From: Nitrososphaerota archaeon
GTDB taxonomy: Archaea > Thermoproteota > Nitrososphaeria > Nitrososphaerales > UBA183
Direction of reading: 5' to 3'
NCBI GenBank assembly: GCA_027886865.1
Contig: JAPCJR010000001.1
Location: 62,001-126,000, forward strand
Length of the DNA: 64,000 nucleotides
A program made the translations under genes and the position numbers. Below are positions 41,260 to 50,216 of this stretch, one piece after another. Each line of letters starts with the position of its first letter. The stretch's first letter is position 1. Under the pieces are notes generated by a model. It was given only the letters and a program-made list of their open reading frames with translations. It had not been told where the DNA came from and did no database searches.

Positions 41260-42160
41260 GACCTCCGGAACGGATCTCATCGAGAAAGAGATAGAGCGCA
41301 GAGGTATCGTACTCCTCGTAGCCCAGTTCTACAGCCTTGGATATGTAGCGGCTGGCGAGCTCGGCGAGCGAGAGCTGCGCCCCGTCTTTCATGGCGCTCT
41401 CTAGTATGATTCCCAGGTCCTTCTTGAGGTTCCTCATCGAGGCTCCCCCCTTCAGTTCGCCGGAGATCACGACCGAAGCGAAGTGACGGAAGACAGGTGA
41501 GTCGCCCCAGCTCATCGAGATTATCTTCTGGAGATCCTCTACCTTCATGCCCATCTTCTTGGCCCAGAGGTAGGCTTCGGTTATCCCTACGAAGTAGACT
41601 CCGACGAGCGCCTGATTGAAGAGTTTGACCCTCAACCCGGAGCCTGACCCGCCCAGATAGAAGATGTTCTTCCCCATCTTGGAGAGCACATCCCGACATT
41701 TCTCGAAAGCCCTCTGGTCACCACCCACCATTATCGAGAGGGTCCCGGCGGCGGCTCCTTCTGGGCCACCGCTGACAGGGGCGTCGAGGAAGTACATCCC
41801 CTTGGTGCGGAGCTTCTCCGCCACATTAATCGCCGTGCCCGGATCTATGGTGCTGGTGTCTATCACGATGCCACCCTTGGCGAGTCCGTGAACCAGCCCT
41901 TTCTTTCCCAGGACGACCGCCTCAACCGCTTTGGAGTCCAGGAGGGCTAGCACCACCGTCCTGCAGCTCCTTGCAAGCTCCTCCGGGGAGGCCGCCGCGA
42001 TGGCACCCTCTCTGACAAGCTCCTCGACAGGTTGAGGGCTCCGGTTGTACACTACGACTTCGTACCCGGCCCGGAGCAGGTTCTTCGCCATCCTCTTTCC
42101 CATGACGCCGAGACCGACGAACCCTACCCTGGAGGGCCGCGGGCGGCTCAAAGCTTCCAA
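41153..42160 (-). CDS. Beta-hydroxyacid dehydrogenase (3-hydroxyisobutyrate dehydrogenase-like)
   Basis: This protein of about 335 residues has the NAD(P) motif GFVGLGVMGKRMAKNL, the substrate motif DAPVSGGPEGAAAGTL and catalytic Lys in LRVKLFNQAL. The family fold ends near residue 295 (YDTSALYLFLDEI). The last 40 residues are Pro/Arg/Ser-rich and are encoded opposite the end of the D-threonine-aldolase-like gene, an unusual antisense tail. TTG at 42160 fits the TATA-like box (about 31 bp); GTG at 42175 is an alternative. Confidence 0.88.
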   Translation of the reverse strand: MEALSRPRPSRVGFVGLGVMGKRMAKNLLRAGYEVVVYNRSPQPVEELVREGAIAAASPEELARSCRTVVLALLDSKAVEAVVLGKKGLVHGLAKGGIVIDTSTIDPGTAINVAEKLRTKGMYFLDAPVSGGPEGAAAGTLSIMVGGDQRAFEKCRDVLSKMGKNIFYLGGSGSGLRVKLFNQALVGVYFVGITEAYLWAKKMGMKVEDLQKIISMSWGDSPVFRHFASVVISGELKGGASMRNLKKDLGIILESAMKDGAQLSLAELASRYISKAVELGYEEYDTSALYLFLDEIRSGGPTEASRAQRPSPSLPPPRAGPGRTRREGRSSYRRA

Positions 42161-42214
42161 ACGTCCTCCGAGCACGGCGATTGAGATTTAACTTTTCTAG
42201 AAATCGGTTGTTTT

Positions 42215-42326
42215 TGGGAGCCTTGAAGAAGCCGAGGCTTCTGCGCTGCTCCCAGACTTGGATTCATACCGGGGATACTGTCAAATCTCTGTTGATATGG
42301 TGTTTCTCTCCGTGTCAGCCGGTATG
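42215..42326. other. Structured intergenic region with nested inverted repeats
   Basis: The gap before the SRPBCC gene holds three exact inverted repeats. TGGGAG/CTCCCA (42215-42220 with 42249-42254) encloses AGAAGCC/GGCTTCT (42227-42233 with 42236-42242). CATACCGG/CCGGTATG follows (42265-42272 with 42319-42326). The first two stack into one extended stem with a symmetric 6x6 internal loop. It has no ORF of size. A non-coding RNA or leader element is possible, or a bidirectional terminator. Confidence 0.4.
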
Positions 42327-42374
42327 CTTCTTGTATCCTATCTGCTTAACTAGGATTATGCAAGCATTCGCATC

Positions 42375-42842
42375 ATGGCCGAGAAGCAGCTGATAAAGAC
42401 GGTCAACGTTGCGGCAAATCCCGATGAAGTCTGGGACGCATGGACCACCGTTGAGGGGATCAGGACGTTCTTCGCTCCCGATGCGCGGTTGGAACTCAGA
42501 CCAGGCGGCCTCTACGAAATCTATTTCGACACTGAGCAGCCCGAGGGTCTAAAGGGGAGCGAGGGATGCAGAATCCTCAGCTTTGTCCCTTCGAGAATGC
42601 TATCGTTCACTTGGGGCGCGCCCCCGCGGTTTCCCCGGGCGCGCAGAGCGAACGCGCAATGGGTTGTGATCTTCCTCGAGCCTTCGGGCGGAGGGACCAG
42701 CGTAACGCTAATCGAACTCGGCTGGGAGGATGGAGAGGAGAGCGATGCGGTCTACCGGTACTTTGACCGAGCATGGGCGACGGTCCTTGCACTCTTGGCG
42801 CGCAGCTTCTCAAGTGGACCCGTGGACTGGGCGAACCCGTAG
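42375..42842 (+). CDS. SRPBCC/AHSA1-family protein
   Basis: This 155-residue protein has the AHSA1 subfamily pattern: KTVNVAANPDEVWDAWTT, RLELRPGGLYEIYF, then SRMLSFTWGAPP and the final helix ESDAVYRYFDRAWATVLALLA. The fold binds hydrophobic small molecules, but the ligand is unknown. ATG at 42375 has a TATA-like TGCTTAACT about 28 bp upstream. A structured gap precedes it. Confidence 0.85.
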   Translation: MAEKQLIKTVNVAANPDEVWDAWTTVEGIRTFFAPDARLELRPGGLYEIYFDTEQPEGLKGSEGCRILSFVPSRMLSFTWGAPPRFPRARRANAQWVVIFLEPSGGGTSVTLIELGWEDGEESDAVYRYFDRAWATVLALLARSFSSGPVDWANP

Positions 42843-42907
42843 CAGGCCATGCGAATCATTCCGTCGAATGACGCAAGATTCAGCTAGGCATCTGAAGAAA
42901 GGAGAAT

Positions 42908-43885
42908 CTACCGGGGGACGGGCGCCGCTTCTTCGAGCAGTTTTTCCGCTTTGAGGTCATCCCAGACCCCGTGCGGTATCTTCATCCTCAGGGAGCGAGC
43001 GTTGTCTTCGACCTCTTCCGGGGACCTGCTCCCGGGTATCACCGACGTGACCGCCGGGTTCGCGAGGATGAACTGCAGTGCGGCGGCCTTGAGGGGAACC
43101 GAGTAACCATCACAGACTTTCTTGATCTTCCTCGCCTTCTCCACCAGCGCTGGAGGCGCGTTCTCGTAGTTGTATGTGACGCCCTTCTTCAGGTCAGAGG
43201 CAAGAATCCCGCTGTTGAACGGGCCGCCGATGATTATCCCTATCTCCGCGTCCTCGCAGAAGGGGATGAACTCTTCGAGCGCCCCCTGCTCGAGGAGCGT
43301 GTATCGTCCCGCGATAAGGAAACAGTCGAACTGGGCCTTCTTTGCCAGCTTCAACGCAGTCTCATAGCTGTTCAGGCCTGCTCCTATGGCCTTGGTCGCT
43401 CCCTTCTCCTTCAGCTTGGCGACTGCAGGCTGGGACTCCTTCAGGGCCTGCGGTATGTCGTCGTCGCAATCGTGTATGAGGAGTATGTCCACGGAATCCA
43501 GCCGCAGCCTCTTCTTGCTGTCCTCGAAGGACTTGATTATCCCTGCGCCGCTGAAATCAAAGACCGGCTCGACCTTCGGGGCTCCCTTCCAGGGGGCCGG
43601 CCCCGAGTACGGTACGAGGACCCTCCCGACCTTCGTAGAGATCGTGAACTTGTTTCTTTTTACGCCATCAAAGGCCGCTCCCATCCTCCTTTCGCTCTCG
43701 CCGCGCCCGTAGAGAGGTGCGGTGTCGACGTGCTCCATGCCCACCTCGAGGGCCTTCCGCACCGTCGCGACGGCGACCTCGTCCGAGACAGACTCGTACA
43801 TGTGGCCCAACGCGCCGCCTCCGAGGCCGACTCTGCTAATCTCAAGCTTGGTAGCGCCTACGCGCGCCCTGCCAAAATCACTCAT
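42908..43885 (-). CDS. Aldo/keto reductase
   Basis: This 325-residue TIM-barrel oxidoreductase uses NAD(P)H. The catalytic tetrad is visible as Asp54, Tyr59 (VDTAPLYGRGESE), Lys85 (STKVGR) and His138 (LLIHDCD). The sequence resembles the aldose dehydrogenase (D-threo-aldose or L-fucose type) branch. ATG at 43885 has a TATA-like ATTTATCC 27 bp upstream. It is divergent from a second aldo/keto reductase of a different subfamily. Confidence 0.92.
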   Translation of the reverse strand: MSDFGRARVGATKLEISRVGLGGGALGHMYESVSDEVAVATVRKALEVGMEHVDTAPLYGRGESERRMGAAFDGVKRNKFTISTKVGRVLVPYSGPAPWKGAPKVEPVFDFSGAGIIKSFEDSKKRLRLDSVDILLIHDCDDDIPQALKESQPAVAKLKEKGATKAIGAGLNSYETALKLAKKAQFDCFLIAGRYTLLEQGALEEFIPFCEDAEIGIIIGGPFNSGILASDLKKGVTYNYENAPPALVEKARKIKKVCDGYSVPLKAAALQFILANPAVTSVIPGSRSPEEVEDNARSLRMKIPHGVWDDLKAEKLLEEAAPVPR

Positions 43886-43995
43886 CGTAGGCCGGACCTA
43901 GCCCGCGGATAAATGAGTCTTTCCAGACCATTGAAACCGAAAATCCGTGTCTTAGGAACAAAACGCTGATAGCGTGGACGTCTTCAGAGGATGGT

Positions 43996-44979
43996 ATGGA
44001 ATACGTCAGACTCGGACAGGCAGGGGTCAAGGTCTCCAGAATCTGTCTGGGCTGCATGACATTCGGGAACTCGGCCAACTGGATGGTCGAGCAGGAGGGC
44101 GCGGTCCCAGTGCTGAAGCGGGCGTGGGACCTTGGAATAAATTTCTATGACACGGCGAACGTCTACTCCCGCGGCAGGTCCGAGGAGATCCTTGGGAACT
44201 TCCTCAAGGGCTCGAGGGAGGACGCCGTCATCGCGACGAAAGTCTACAATACGATGGGCGATGGCGTCAACCAGCGGGGCCTCTCGAGCAAGCACATACA
44301 CTGGCAGCTTGGTGAGTCCCTGAAGAGGCTGGGCACTGACTACATCGACCTCTACCAGACCCACAGATGGGACTACGAGACACCCATCGCAGAAACGCTT
44401 GCGACCATGACCGAGCTCGTGAAAGGCGGCAGGGTCCGGTACATCGGTGCATCCAGTATGTGGGCCTGGCAGTTCGCTAAGGCGCTCCACACGAGCGACG
44501 TCAACGGATACGCGCGGTTCGTGAGCATGCAGAACCTGTACAACCTAATCTATCGCGAAGAAGAGAGGGAGATGAACCCGCTCTGTATGGACGAGAAGGT
44601 TGCGCTGATTCCTTGGAGCCCGACGGCCGCGGGAATCCTGTCTGGGAAGTACTTCGAGGACGGGAAGATCGTAGTGGCGTCCAGCGCCAGCGGAAGGGTA
44701 GCCCCTGGGTCGATGGCTCACGAAAGGTACGTGGGGAAGGCTTCCAACGATGAGGTCGTCAAGAGGACGAAGGAGCTAGCAGCGAACAAGGGAGCGACTC
44801 CTACGCAGGTGGCGATAGCGTGGCTGCTCTTCAAGGGTGCGACCTCACCTATCGTTGGGACGACCAAGGTCGAGCACCTCGAGGAGTTTGTGGGCTCGCT
44901 GGACGTCAAGGTGTCACCGGAGGACGCGAAGTACCTGGAGGAGCCTTACGTCCCGCAGCCGGTTACGGGGCACGAGTAG
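43996..44979 (+). CDS. Aldo/keto reductase, YajO/Tas-like
   Basis: This 327-residue enzyme has the tetrad Asp52, Tyr57 (YDTANVYSRGRSEE), Lys82 (ATKVYN) and His123 (QTHRWD). The motif pattern resembles the YajO/YccK-type group that reduces sugars, aldehydes or ketones. WAWQFAKAL and the C-terminal KVEHLEEF complete the cofactor region. A purine-rich AGAGG lies 6 bp before the ATG as a possible ribosome-binding site. It is not a close copy of the divergent neighbour, so a recent duplication is unlikely. Confidence 0.92.
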   Translation: MEYVRLGQAGVKVSRICLGCMTFGNSANWMVEQEGAVPVLKRAWDLGINFYDTANVYSRGRSEEILGNFLKGSREDAVIATKVYNTMGDGVNQRGLSSKHIHWQLGESLKRLGTDYIDLYQTHRWDYETPIAETLATMTELVKGGRVRYIGASSMWAWQFAKALHTSDVNGYARFVSMQNLYNLIYREEEREMNPLCMDEKVALIPWSPTAAGILSGKYFEDGKIVVASSASGRVAPGSMAHERYVGKASNDEVVKRTKELAANKGATPTQVAIAWLLFKGATSPIVGTTKVEHLEEFVGSLDVKVSPEDAKYLEEPYVPQPVTGHE

Positions 44980-44987
44980 AGGGTCGA

Positions 44988-46589
44988 TCAGCGTTTCGGG
45001 ACTTTGCCGGCAGCACTCGGTGACAGCGCGGCGAGCAGTTTTGCCCCGTCCGGGCTTCCCCAGCCTGTGCAGGCGTCCCAGCCGGGGCCCGCACGATACG
45101 CGCCGTTGGTACCGGAGACTACATCGCGGAACGCCTGAGCGGATGCCTTCCCGTAGAGCAGCGGGTTGATGAAGCCTGCCGGCTTCCCTATGCTCTGGTT
45201 GATCAATGCGAGCAGGCCCGTCCAGAGCGGCGCGACGGCGCTCGTCCCGCCGACCGTGGTCTGCTTTCCGTCAACCCGGATGCTGTAACCCGTCTGAGGG
45301 TCCGCGTCCCCCGAGACGTCGGGGACTCCCCGTCCGGTCTTCCCTCCGGGATTTGCGGAAGGTGGGACGCCGGCGCCGGCCTGCCATGAGGGCGGCGGGA
45401 AGACGTCGCTGACGCCTCCTCCGGTCGCTCCGCCGTTGGGCAGGTCATCCCAAACGACCTGGTTCGTTATCTTCCCACCACTGGCGCCTAGGTGGGTTCC
45501 CCCGCAGCCGACGGCATACTGTGAGGACGCCGGAAAGTCAACGTGAGCGAGACCGTCGCTGACACCGTCGGAAGAACCGCCATCGCCTGAGGCAACGCAC
45601 ACCGTAACTCCGAGCGCCGAGGCATCCTGGAGGGCCTGGTCGAGGGCCTTGATGCCCTGTGACGTCCACTCGGACTCGGCACTGCCCCAGCTGATGGACA
45701 CGACGGAGGGTTTCCCTCCGGGACCGTGCACGGCTGCATTGATCGCGTCCACGAAGCCGGCGTCCGTGTTGGGTGCGAAGTAGACGAGAATCTCCGTTTT
45801 GGGTGCTATCGTCCCCACGACTTCGATGTCGAGCAGGACCTCGCCGTCTGGGCCGTTCGAGTCCCCGGTGGGAGAGTTGGATGCGCCATCCACAGGCACC
45901 GAGGTCACCGAGGGGGGCGCAATCCCGAGATTGGAGCAGTATGCCTGGATATCCTTCAGCGAATACCCGCCGCCTAGCTCGACTATGCCGACCGACTGAT
46001 CGGACCCGTCCAGCCCTGAGGGGAAATCATAGAGGCCGGCGACCTGGGGAGGGGTGTAGGATACGCCCCCGGAGATGGACGGGTTGAAGCGGATGTGTGC
46101 GCGCGCCTGCGGGCGATTGTCTAGCCCTAGCACCGCGCTCACAATCGGCGCGAGCTCGGCGGAGAGGTATATCGCTCCGAGGCGGCCGCGATAGTTGCCC
46201 CTCTCCGGGTGCGTGTAACGGGATAGGCTCACGCCGAAAGCAGCGCTGAACTGCGCAATCGTGCCCGACAGGATAACGGAGCGCTTCGCCGAGCTCTCCT
46301 GGAGGACCTTCAGGGAGGCGTCACGGGCGAAGTCGCTCACCTTCGCCAGCTCCTCCCGCGTCGACCCAAAGGTCGCAGCGAACTCCGACCTCGTCGGGGA
46401 GGAGCGGTCGCGCGGCAGCTGGGAGCCCAGCCGTGTCACCAGCGAAAGCTCTCTTTCTGGCGAGCGGGGCCGCAGCACCAGCGTGACGAGTATGCTCTCT
46501 TCTGGGTCGAGCCTTCCCGAGATGCGGGAGCCCGCCATCGGCTTGCGCTCGCTCCCCGTCAGGGGTATGCGTGGAGCTGGGGTGGACAT
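44988..46589 (-). CDS. Sedolisin (S53) family serine-carboxyl peptidase
   Basis: This 533-residue protein is a pro-kumamolisin-type acid protease. The activation domain (about 20-155) contains RYTHPERGNYRG, typical of these propeptides. The catalytic residues are Glu250 and Asp254 (EVLLDIE), oxyanion Asp336 (SGDGGSS) and nucleophile Ser450 (GGTSAVAP). The final FRDVVSGTNG and GWDACTGWG segments form the usual calcium site. Sedolisins are normally secreted and active at low pH, but no hydrophobic signal peptide is seen at the N-terminus. A TATA-like box precedes the ATG by about 26 bp. Confidence 0.93.
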   Translation of the reverse strand: MSTPAPRIPLTGSERKPMAGSRISGRLDPEESILVTLVLRPRSPERELSLVTRLGSQLPRDRSSPTRSEFAATFGSTREELAKVSDFARDASLKVLQESSAKRSVILSGTIAQFSAAFGVSLSRYTHPERGNYRGRLGAIYLSAELAPIVSAVLGLDNRPQARAHIRFNPSISGGVSYTPPQVAGLYDFPSGLDGSDQSVGIVELGGGYSLKDIQAYCSNLGIAPPSVTSVPVDGASNSPTGDSNGPDGEVLLDIEVVGTIAPKTEILVYFAPNTDAGFVDAINAAVHGPGGKPSVVSISWGSAESEWTSQGIKALDQALQDASALGVTVCVASGDGGSSDGVSDGLAHVDFPASSQYAVGCGGTHLGASGGKITNQVVWDDLPNGGATGGGVSDVFPPPSWQAGAGVPPSANPGGKTGRGVPDVSGDADPQTGYSIRVDGKQTTVGGTSAVAPLWTGLLALINQSIGKPAGFINPLLYGKASAQAFRDVVSGTNGAYRAGPGWDACTGWGSPDGAKLLAALSPSAAGKVPKR

Positions 46590-46639
46590 GGCGGATAACT
46601 ACTCTACGCAGTGTTATGAAGCTAGTCTAGGTACGGGCC

Positions 46640-46867
46640 CTACATTCCCTTCCGGAATTCCTTTACCTCTCCGGTCGTCGCATCAACGACCAGGTAGGCG
46701 GTGTCGGGAAACATTGCCTTTGGTTTCTTGTACTCCACGTCTACGCTCCAAGTTCCCTTCACTTCTTCCAGCTTCGCCGAGGTGATATCGAAATCGTCGG
46801 CGCCCACGGCCAATTTGACGTGCTCGGCGACTCTCTTCTTCAGGTCGTCAAAGTTCAGAGTTGGCAA
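46640..46867 (-). CDS. Small hypothetical protein
   Basis: This 75-residue soluble protein has a helical first half (LKKRVAEHVKLAV) and a beta-rich second half with AYLVVDATTGEVKEFRKG, a pattern reminiscent of PepSY-like or translation-associated small domains. No family is assigned. The start is TTG, and a TATA-like CTTATATGA lies about 41 bp upstream, so there may be a short leader. Confidence 0.55.
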   Translation of the reverse strand: MPTLNFDDLKKRVAEHVKLAVGADDFDITSAKLEEVKGTWSVDVEYKKPKAMFPDTAYLVVDATTGEVKEFRKGM

Positions 46868-47058
46868 TTGTCTATGCGACCTGTCGTATCGGAGCAGCTC
46901 GGCTCATATAAGGTTGAATTGGCAGGTCTCAATCGGGCTATTTCTTCGGTCGCCACCTGCTCGTGGCCGCAGCCCTTCGGAATGTTTCGGTCCATTTTGC
47001 GGTGAAACTGCGTCTGGGCCACGCTGCATTTAATAATCAACCCGCTGCCTTTGACGAC

Positions 47059-48003
47059 ATGCAAGCCCCCTCTTCCGACAAGATCATCCTCACGGCGGCG
47101 GTCACCGGTGCCATCCATACGCCCACGATGAGCCCTTACCTCCCGATAACCCCCGAACAGATCGCCGATGACGCAGTGCAAGCTGCAGTAGCCGGCGCAG
47201 CCATCGTCCACATACACGTCAGGGACCCCGAGACCGGCAAGCCCACGCCCGACCTGGAACTCTATCGCAAGGTGTTGACGTCAATCAAGAACAGGTCCGA
47301 TGTGATAATCAACACGACCACCGGGGGCGGGTTTGGGATGAGCCCCCAGGAGAGGCTGAAGGTCGTCCCTACCTTCAAGCCCGAGCTCGCTTCCTTCAAC
47401 ATGGGCTCCATGAACTTCGGGACCTACCCGCTCCTCCAAAAATACAAGACATGGAAGTTCGACTGGGAGAAGCAGCACGTCGAATCGACCAAGGACTACA
47501 TCTTCAGGAACACGTTCGCCAGCATGGAAGAGTTCTGCAAGACCATGAACGAGAACGACACCAAGCCGGAGCTCGAGTGTTACGATGTCGGGCACATCTA
47601 CAATGCCCACAAGCTGATCTCGGACGGGCTGCTCAGGACACCGGTGCACATGCAGTTCGTACTCGGCATCCTCGGAGGGATAGGCGCGTCCGTCGAGGAC
47701 CTGCTGTCCATGAAGCAGACGGCGGACAGGGTGATAGGCAGCGAGAACTATACGTGGTCGGTCGCTGGTCCGGGGAGGTTCCAGTTCGGCTGTTGCATCA
47801 CCGGAGCGCGGCTGGGCGGCCATGCAAGAGTCGGGCTCGAAGACAACATCTACCTGAGGAAGGGCGTTCTGGCAAAGAGCAGCGGCGAGCAGGTGACCAG
47901 GATGAAGGAGCTCGTCTCCGAGATCACCGGAAGGGAGCACGCGACGCCCGATGAGGCGAGGTCGATGCTAGGTCTCAAGGGCAAGGATAAGGTAGGCTAC
48001 TGA
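47059..48003 (+). CDS. BKACE-family enzyme (beta-keto acid cleavage)
   Basis: This 314-residue TIM-barrel protein belongs to the 3-keto-5-aminohexanoate cleavage family, which uses acetyl-CoA to cleave beta-keto acids. The zinc-binding His51 and His53 are in VHIHVRDPETG, and the segment NTTTGGGFGMS with SFNMGSMNFG is typical. The exact beta-keto acid is unknown because the family is substrate-diverse. ATG at 47059 is chosen over an upstream frame start by the TATA-like ATTTAATAA about 28 bp upstream. Confidence 0.92.
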   Translation: MQAPSSDKIILTAAVTGAIHTPTMSPYLPITPEQIADDAVQAAVAGAAIVHIHVRDPETGKPTPDLELYRKVLTSIKNRSDVIINTTTGGGFGMSPQERLKVVPTFKPELASFNMGSMNFGTYPLLQKYKTWKFDWEKQHVESTKDYIFRNTFASMEEFCKTMNENDTKPELECYDVGHIYNAHKLISDGLLRTPVHMQFVLGILGGIGASVEDLLSMKQTADRVIGSENYTWSVAGPGRFQFGCCITGARLGGHARVGLEDNIYLRKGVLAKSSGEQVTRMKELVSEITGREHATPDEARSMLGLKGKDKVGY

Positions 48004-48016
48004 CCTCGGTTTCCAG

Positions 48017-48799
48017 TTAGTGCATAACCTGTCCACCGCTCACGCAGATGTTCTGGCCGGTGATGTAATCGGATTCGTCGGACACGTAGAACGCTATGAC
48101 CCGAGCGATCTCGTCCGGCTCGCCCCACCTCTTCCAGGGAGTCTTCTTGACCGCTGCGTCGATGAACTCCGGGGTCACCTTCTGGAAGAAGCCGGTCTTG
48201 ATGAGGCCGGGAGAGACGCAGTTCACGCGTATCTTGTACGGCGCCACCTCCCGCGCTATAGCCTTGGTGAACTCGATGATGCCCGCCTTGGCTGCCGCGT
48301 AGACCGCGAACAGGTCCCCGCCGACGTTCGAGTCGCCGAGGCCCTGTGTGGAGCCGAGGTTCACGATGTTTCCTGACTTCCTTGGAATCATGTGTCGCAG
48401 CGCGTGCTGCGTGCAGTTGAGGGCTGTGTAGAGGTTGTTGGCGAGGGTGAGGTCCCATTTCTCCCTCTCCAGGTCGACGAACGGGGTGCCTCCGAAGCCC
48501 ATGCTTCCCCCAGCGTTGTTGACCAGGATGTCCAGCTTCCCGAACTGTCTGACCGTGTCCTCGATGAGCGAGCTCGCGAAATCGTATTTGCTGGCGTCTC
48601 CCGGGACGGTGAAGAGCCTCGAATCCTCCACTCCTCGGGCTTTTGCGTCTGCCCTGAGCTGGACGAGCCTGTCTTGGTACAGGTCTGCTCCGGCGACGCT
48701 CGCGCCCCCGGCCAGGAACATGAGGGCAGTAGCCCTACCGATCCCGCTTCCCGCACCTGTGATGACCGCCGTCTTCCCCTGGAGAGTGCCGTTGCCCAT
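48017..48799 (-). CDS. Short-chain dehydrogenase/reductase
   Basis: This 260-residue classical SDR has the cofactor motif TGAGSGIGRATAL (about 14-26), NNAGG, the active Ser in NLGSTQG and YxxxK in YAAAK. ADLYQ at the second strand end suggests NAD. Its end lies 13 bp from the end of the convergent BKACE gene. With BKACE and the zinc alcohol dehydrogenase it may belong to one degradation route, though no shared transcript can be shown. Confidence 0.92.
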   Translation of the reverse strand: MGNGTLQGKTAVITGAGSGIGRATALMFLAGGASVAGADLYQDRLVQLRADAKARGVEDSRLFTVPGDASKYDFASSLIEDTVRQFGKLDILVNNAGGSMGFGGTPFVDLEREKWDLTLANNLYTALNCTQHALRHMIPRKSGNIVNLGSTQGLGDSNVGGDLFAVYAAAKAGIIEFTKAIAREVAPYKIRVNCVSPGLIKTGFFQKVTPEFIDAAVKKTPWKRWGEPDEIARVIAFYVSDESDYITGQNICVSGGQVMH

Positions 48800-48891
48800 G
48801 ACGGCGATGTTACGAGAGGCCGGTCTTAAATGATGAGAGGCGCTTCCCTCCTCGAAACCGGTTTAACTCATCCGGAGGGAATAGGGCCGCA

Positions 48892-49893
48892 ATGAAAGCG
48901 ATAGTCATGAACAGGGTGGCGCCGCTTGCTGATAATCCGGTCGAGTACAGAGAATTCAAAGATCCTGTGATAGCCCCGAACGAAGTCTTGGTCAGAGTGA
49001 CCGCCTGCGGCGTGTGTCACTCGAACATTCACCTCATAGAAGGGGAACTGATGAAGTGGGGGCTCCCCGCGAGCCTGCCGCTGATACCCGGACACGAGAT
49101 AGTCGGGATAGTGACCGCCGTCGGTCAGGAAGTCGATGACGTCAAGCTCGGACAGAGAGTGGGTATCTCGGTCATCTGGGAGACGTGCAGGAAGTGTGAG
49201 TACTGCCTGAGAGGTGATGAGAACCTGTGCCCGGACAGGAAGATATCGGGCGAAGGCGTGCACGGAGGCTACGCCGAGTACACGAAGGCTCCCCACGATT
49301 TCGTCTACCCGATACCCGACGGCCTCAAGGACGTCGAGGCGGCGACTCTATTCTGCCCGGGAGTCACCGCGTACCGGGCCGTCGAGAGGGCGAACATCCA
49401 GCCTGGTGAGAACGTGATGATAATCGGCATTGGGGGCGTCGGACACTTCTCTGTCCAGTTCGCAAAGCTCAAGGGCGCCAGGGTCACGGCCGTCGACATA
49501 TCCGAGGCCCAGCTGAACCTTGCGAGGGAGATGGGCGCAGACAACGCGGTCCTCTCGGGCAAGGCGGAGGAGTTCACACGGTCGGACAAGCCTACGAAGG
49601 TCATCATGCACACGCCGGCCCAGTCGGCCCTCGACCTCGCAACGCGCGTGGTCAAGAACAGGGGGACGATACTCATGGCGGTGTTTGGCACGGTGCTGGT
49701 CGGTTTCGGGGGCGAGGTGACCATAGTGACCAGCATGGCGGGGTCGAAGAAGGACATCGCCGGGGTTCTGGAGATGGCGTCCCACGGCAGGGTCAAGGTG
49801 AAAGCCACGGCCTATCCGCTGAGCCAGGGAGTCGAGGTCCTCAAGAAGCTGAACAGGGGAGAGATAGTCGGACGCGCGGTGCTGGTACCGTAG
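48892..49893 (+). CDS. Zinc-dependent alcohol dehydrogenase
   Basis: This 333-residue medium-chain dehydrogenase has catalytic zinc ligands Cys (ACGVCHSNIH) and His-Glu (PGHEIVG). The structural-zinc Cys cluster is CRKCEYCLRGDENLC. The Rossmann motif is GIGGVGHFSVQFAK. The pattern resembles the cinnamyl/propanol-preferring group. ATG at 48892 has a TATA-like GGTTTAACT about 29 bp upstream. It is divergent from an SDR, whose own TATA-like box is separate. Confidence 0.94.
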   Translation: MKAIVMNRVAPLADNPVEYREFKDPVIAPNEVLVRVTACGVCHSNIHLIEGELMKWGLPASLPLIPGHEIVGIVTAVGQEVDDVKLGQRVGISVIWETCRKCEYCLRGDENLCPDRKISGEGVHGGYAEYTKAPHDFVYPIPDGLKDVEAATLFCPGVTAYRAVERANIQPGENVMIIGIGGVGHFSVQFAKLKGARVTAVDISEAQLNLAREMGADNAVLSGKAEEFTRSDKPTKVIMHTPAQSALDLATRVVKNRGTILMAVFGTVLVGFGGEVTIVTSMAGSKKDIAGVLEMASHGRVKVKATAYPLSQGVEVLKKLNRGEIVGRAVLVP

Positions 49894-50216
49894 GTAGCCG
49901 GAACAGCTTTCGGATTCGAGCCAAGCCGCTGTGGTCCACATTCGGAGGGGGGTTCACAGCCCGATGGCGAGCAGAGTGTCGTCCGCCTGCGACCCATATC
50001 AGGACAAGACCCCACGTCATGTCTATCTCTGCACGTGCCACGGGCGTCTCGAGCGATGCATTGAAGGTCCTACGTCTCAAGGCTCATTATCGCCAGAAGC
50101 CACACCGTCGATGCCGCGATGGCGATGTGGCCGAAGTTCAACGCGCATCAGCTAGAGCGAGCTCAGGTTAGTAAATACGAGCCCGACTCTACGTTCATAT
50201 TCAAGCTCCGGGCACG
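49894..50216. other. Intergenic region, possible decayed membrane-protein remnant
   Basis: No convincing gene is seen. On the minus strand two short frames encode hydrophobic segments (FGHIAIAASTVWLLAIMS and EIDMTWGLVLIWVAGG). They lie in different frames separated by a stop, so this may be a decayed small membrane protein, or chance. A TATA-like TTAGTAAATA near 50170 belongs to the next gene. Confidence 0.25.

Noticed and set aside
42181..42374. tRNA or box C/D RNA in the structured gap
   Set aside because: No T-loop consensus or acceptor-stem pairing and no clear C/D boxes; only generic inverted repeats are visible.
42908..44979. The two aldo/keto reductases as a recent duplication
   Set aside because: The tetrad motifs and flanking sequence differ clearly, so they belong to different subfamilies.
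46963..47058. Upstream extension of the BKACE gene
   Set aside because: It passes through the TATA-like box and is not homologous to the family; ATG 47059 fits both.
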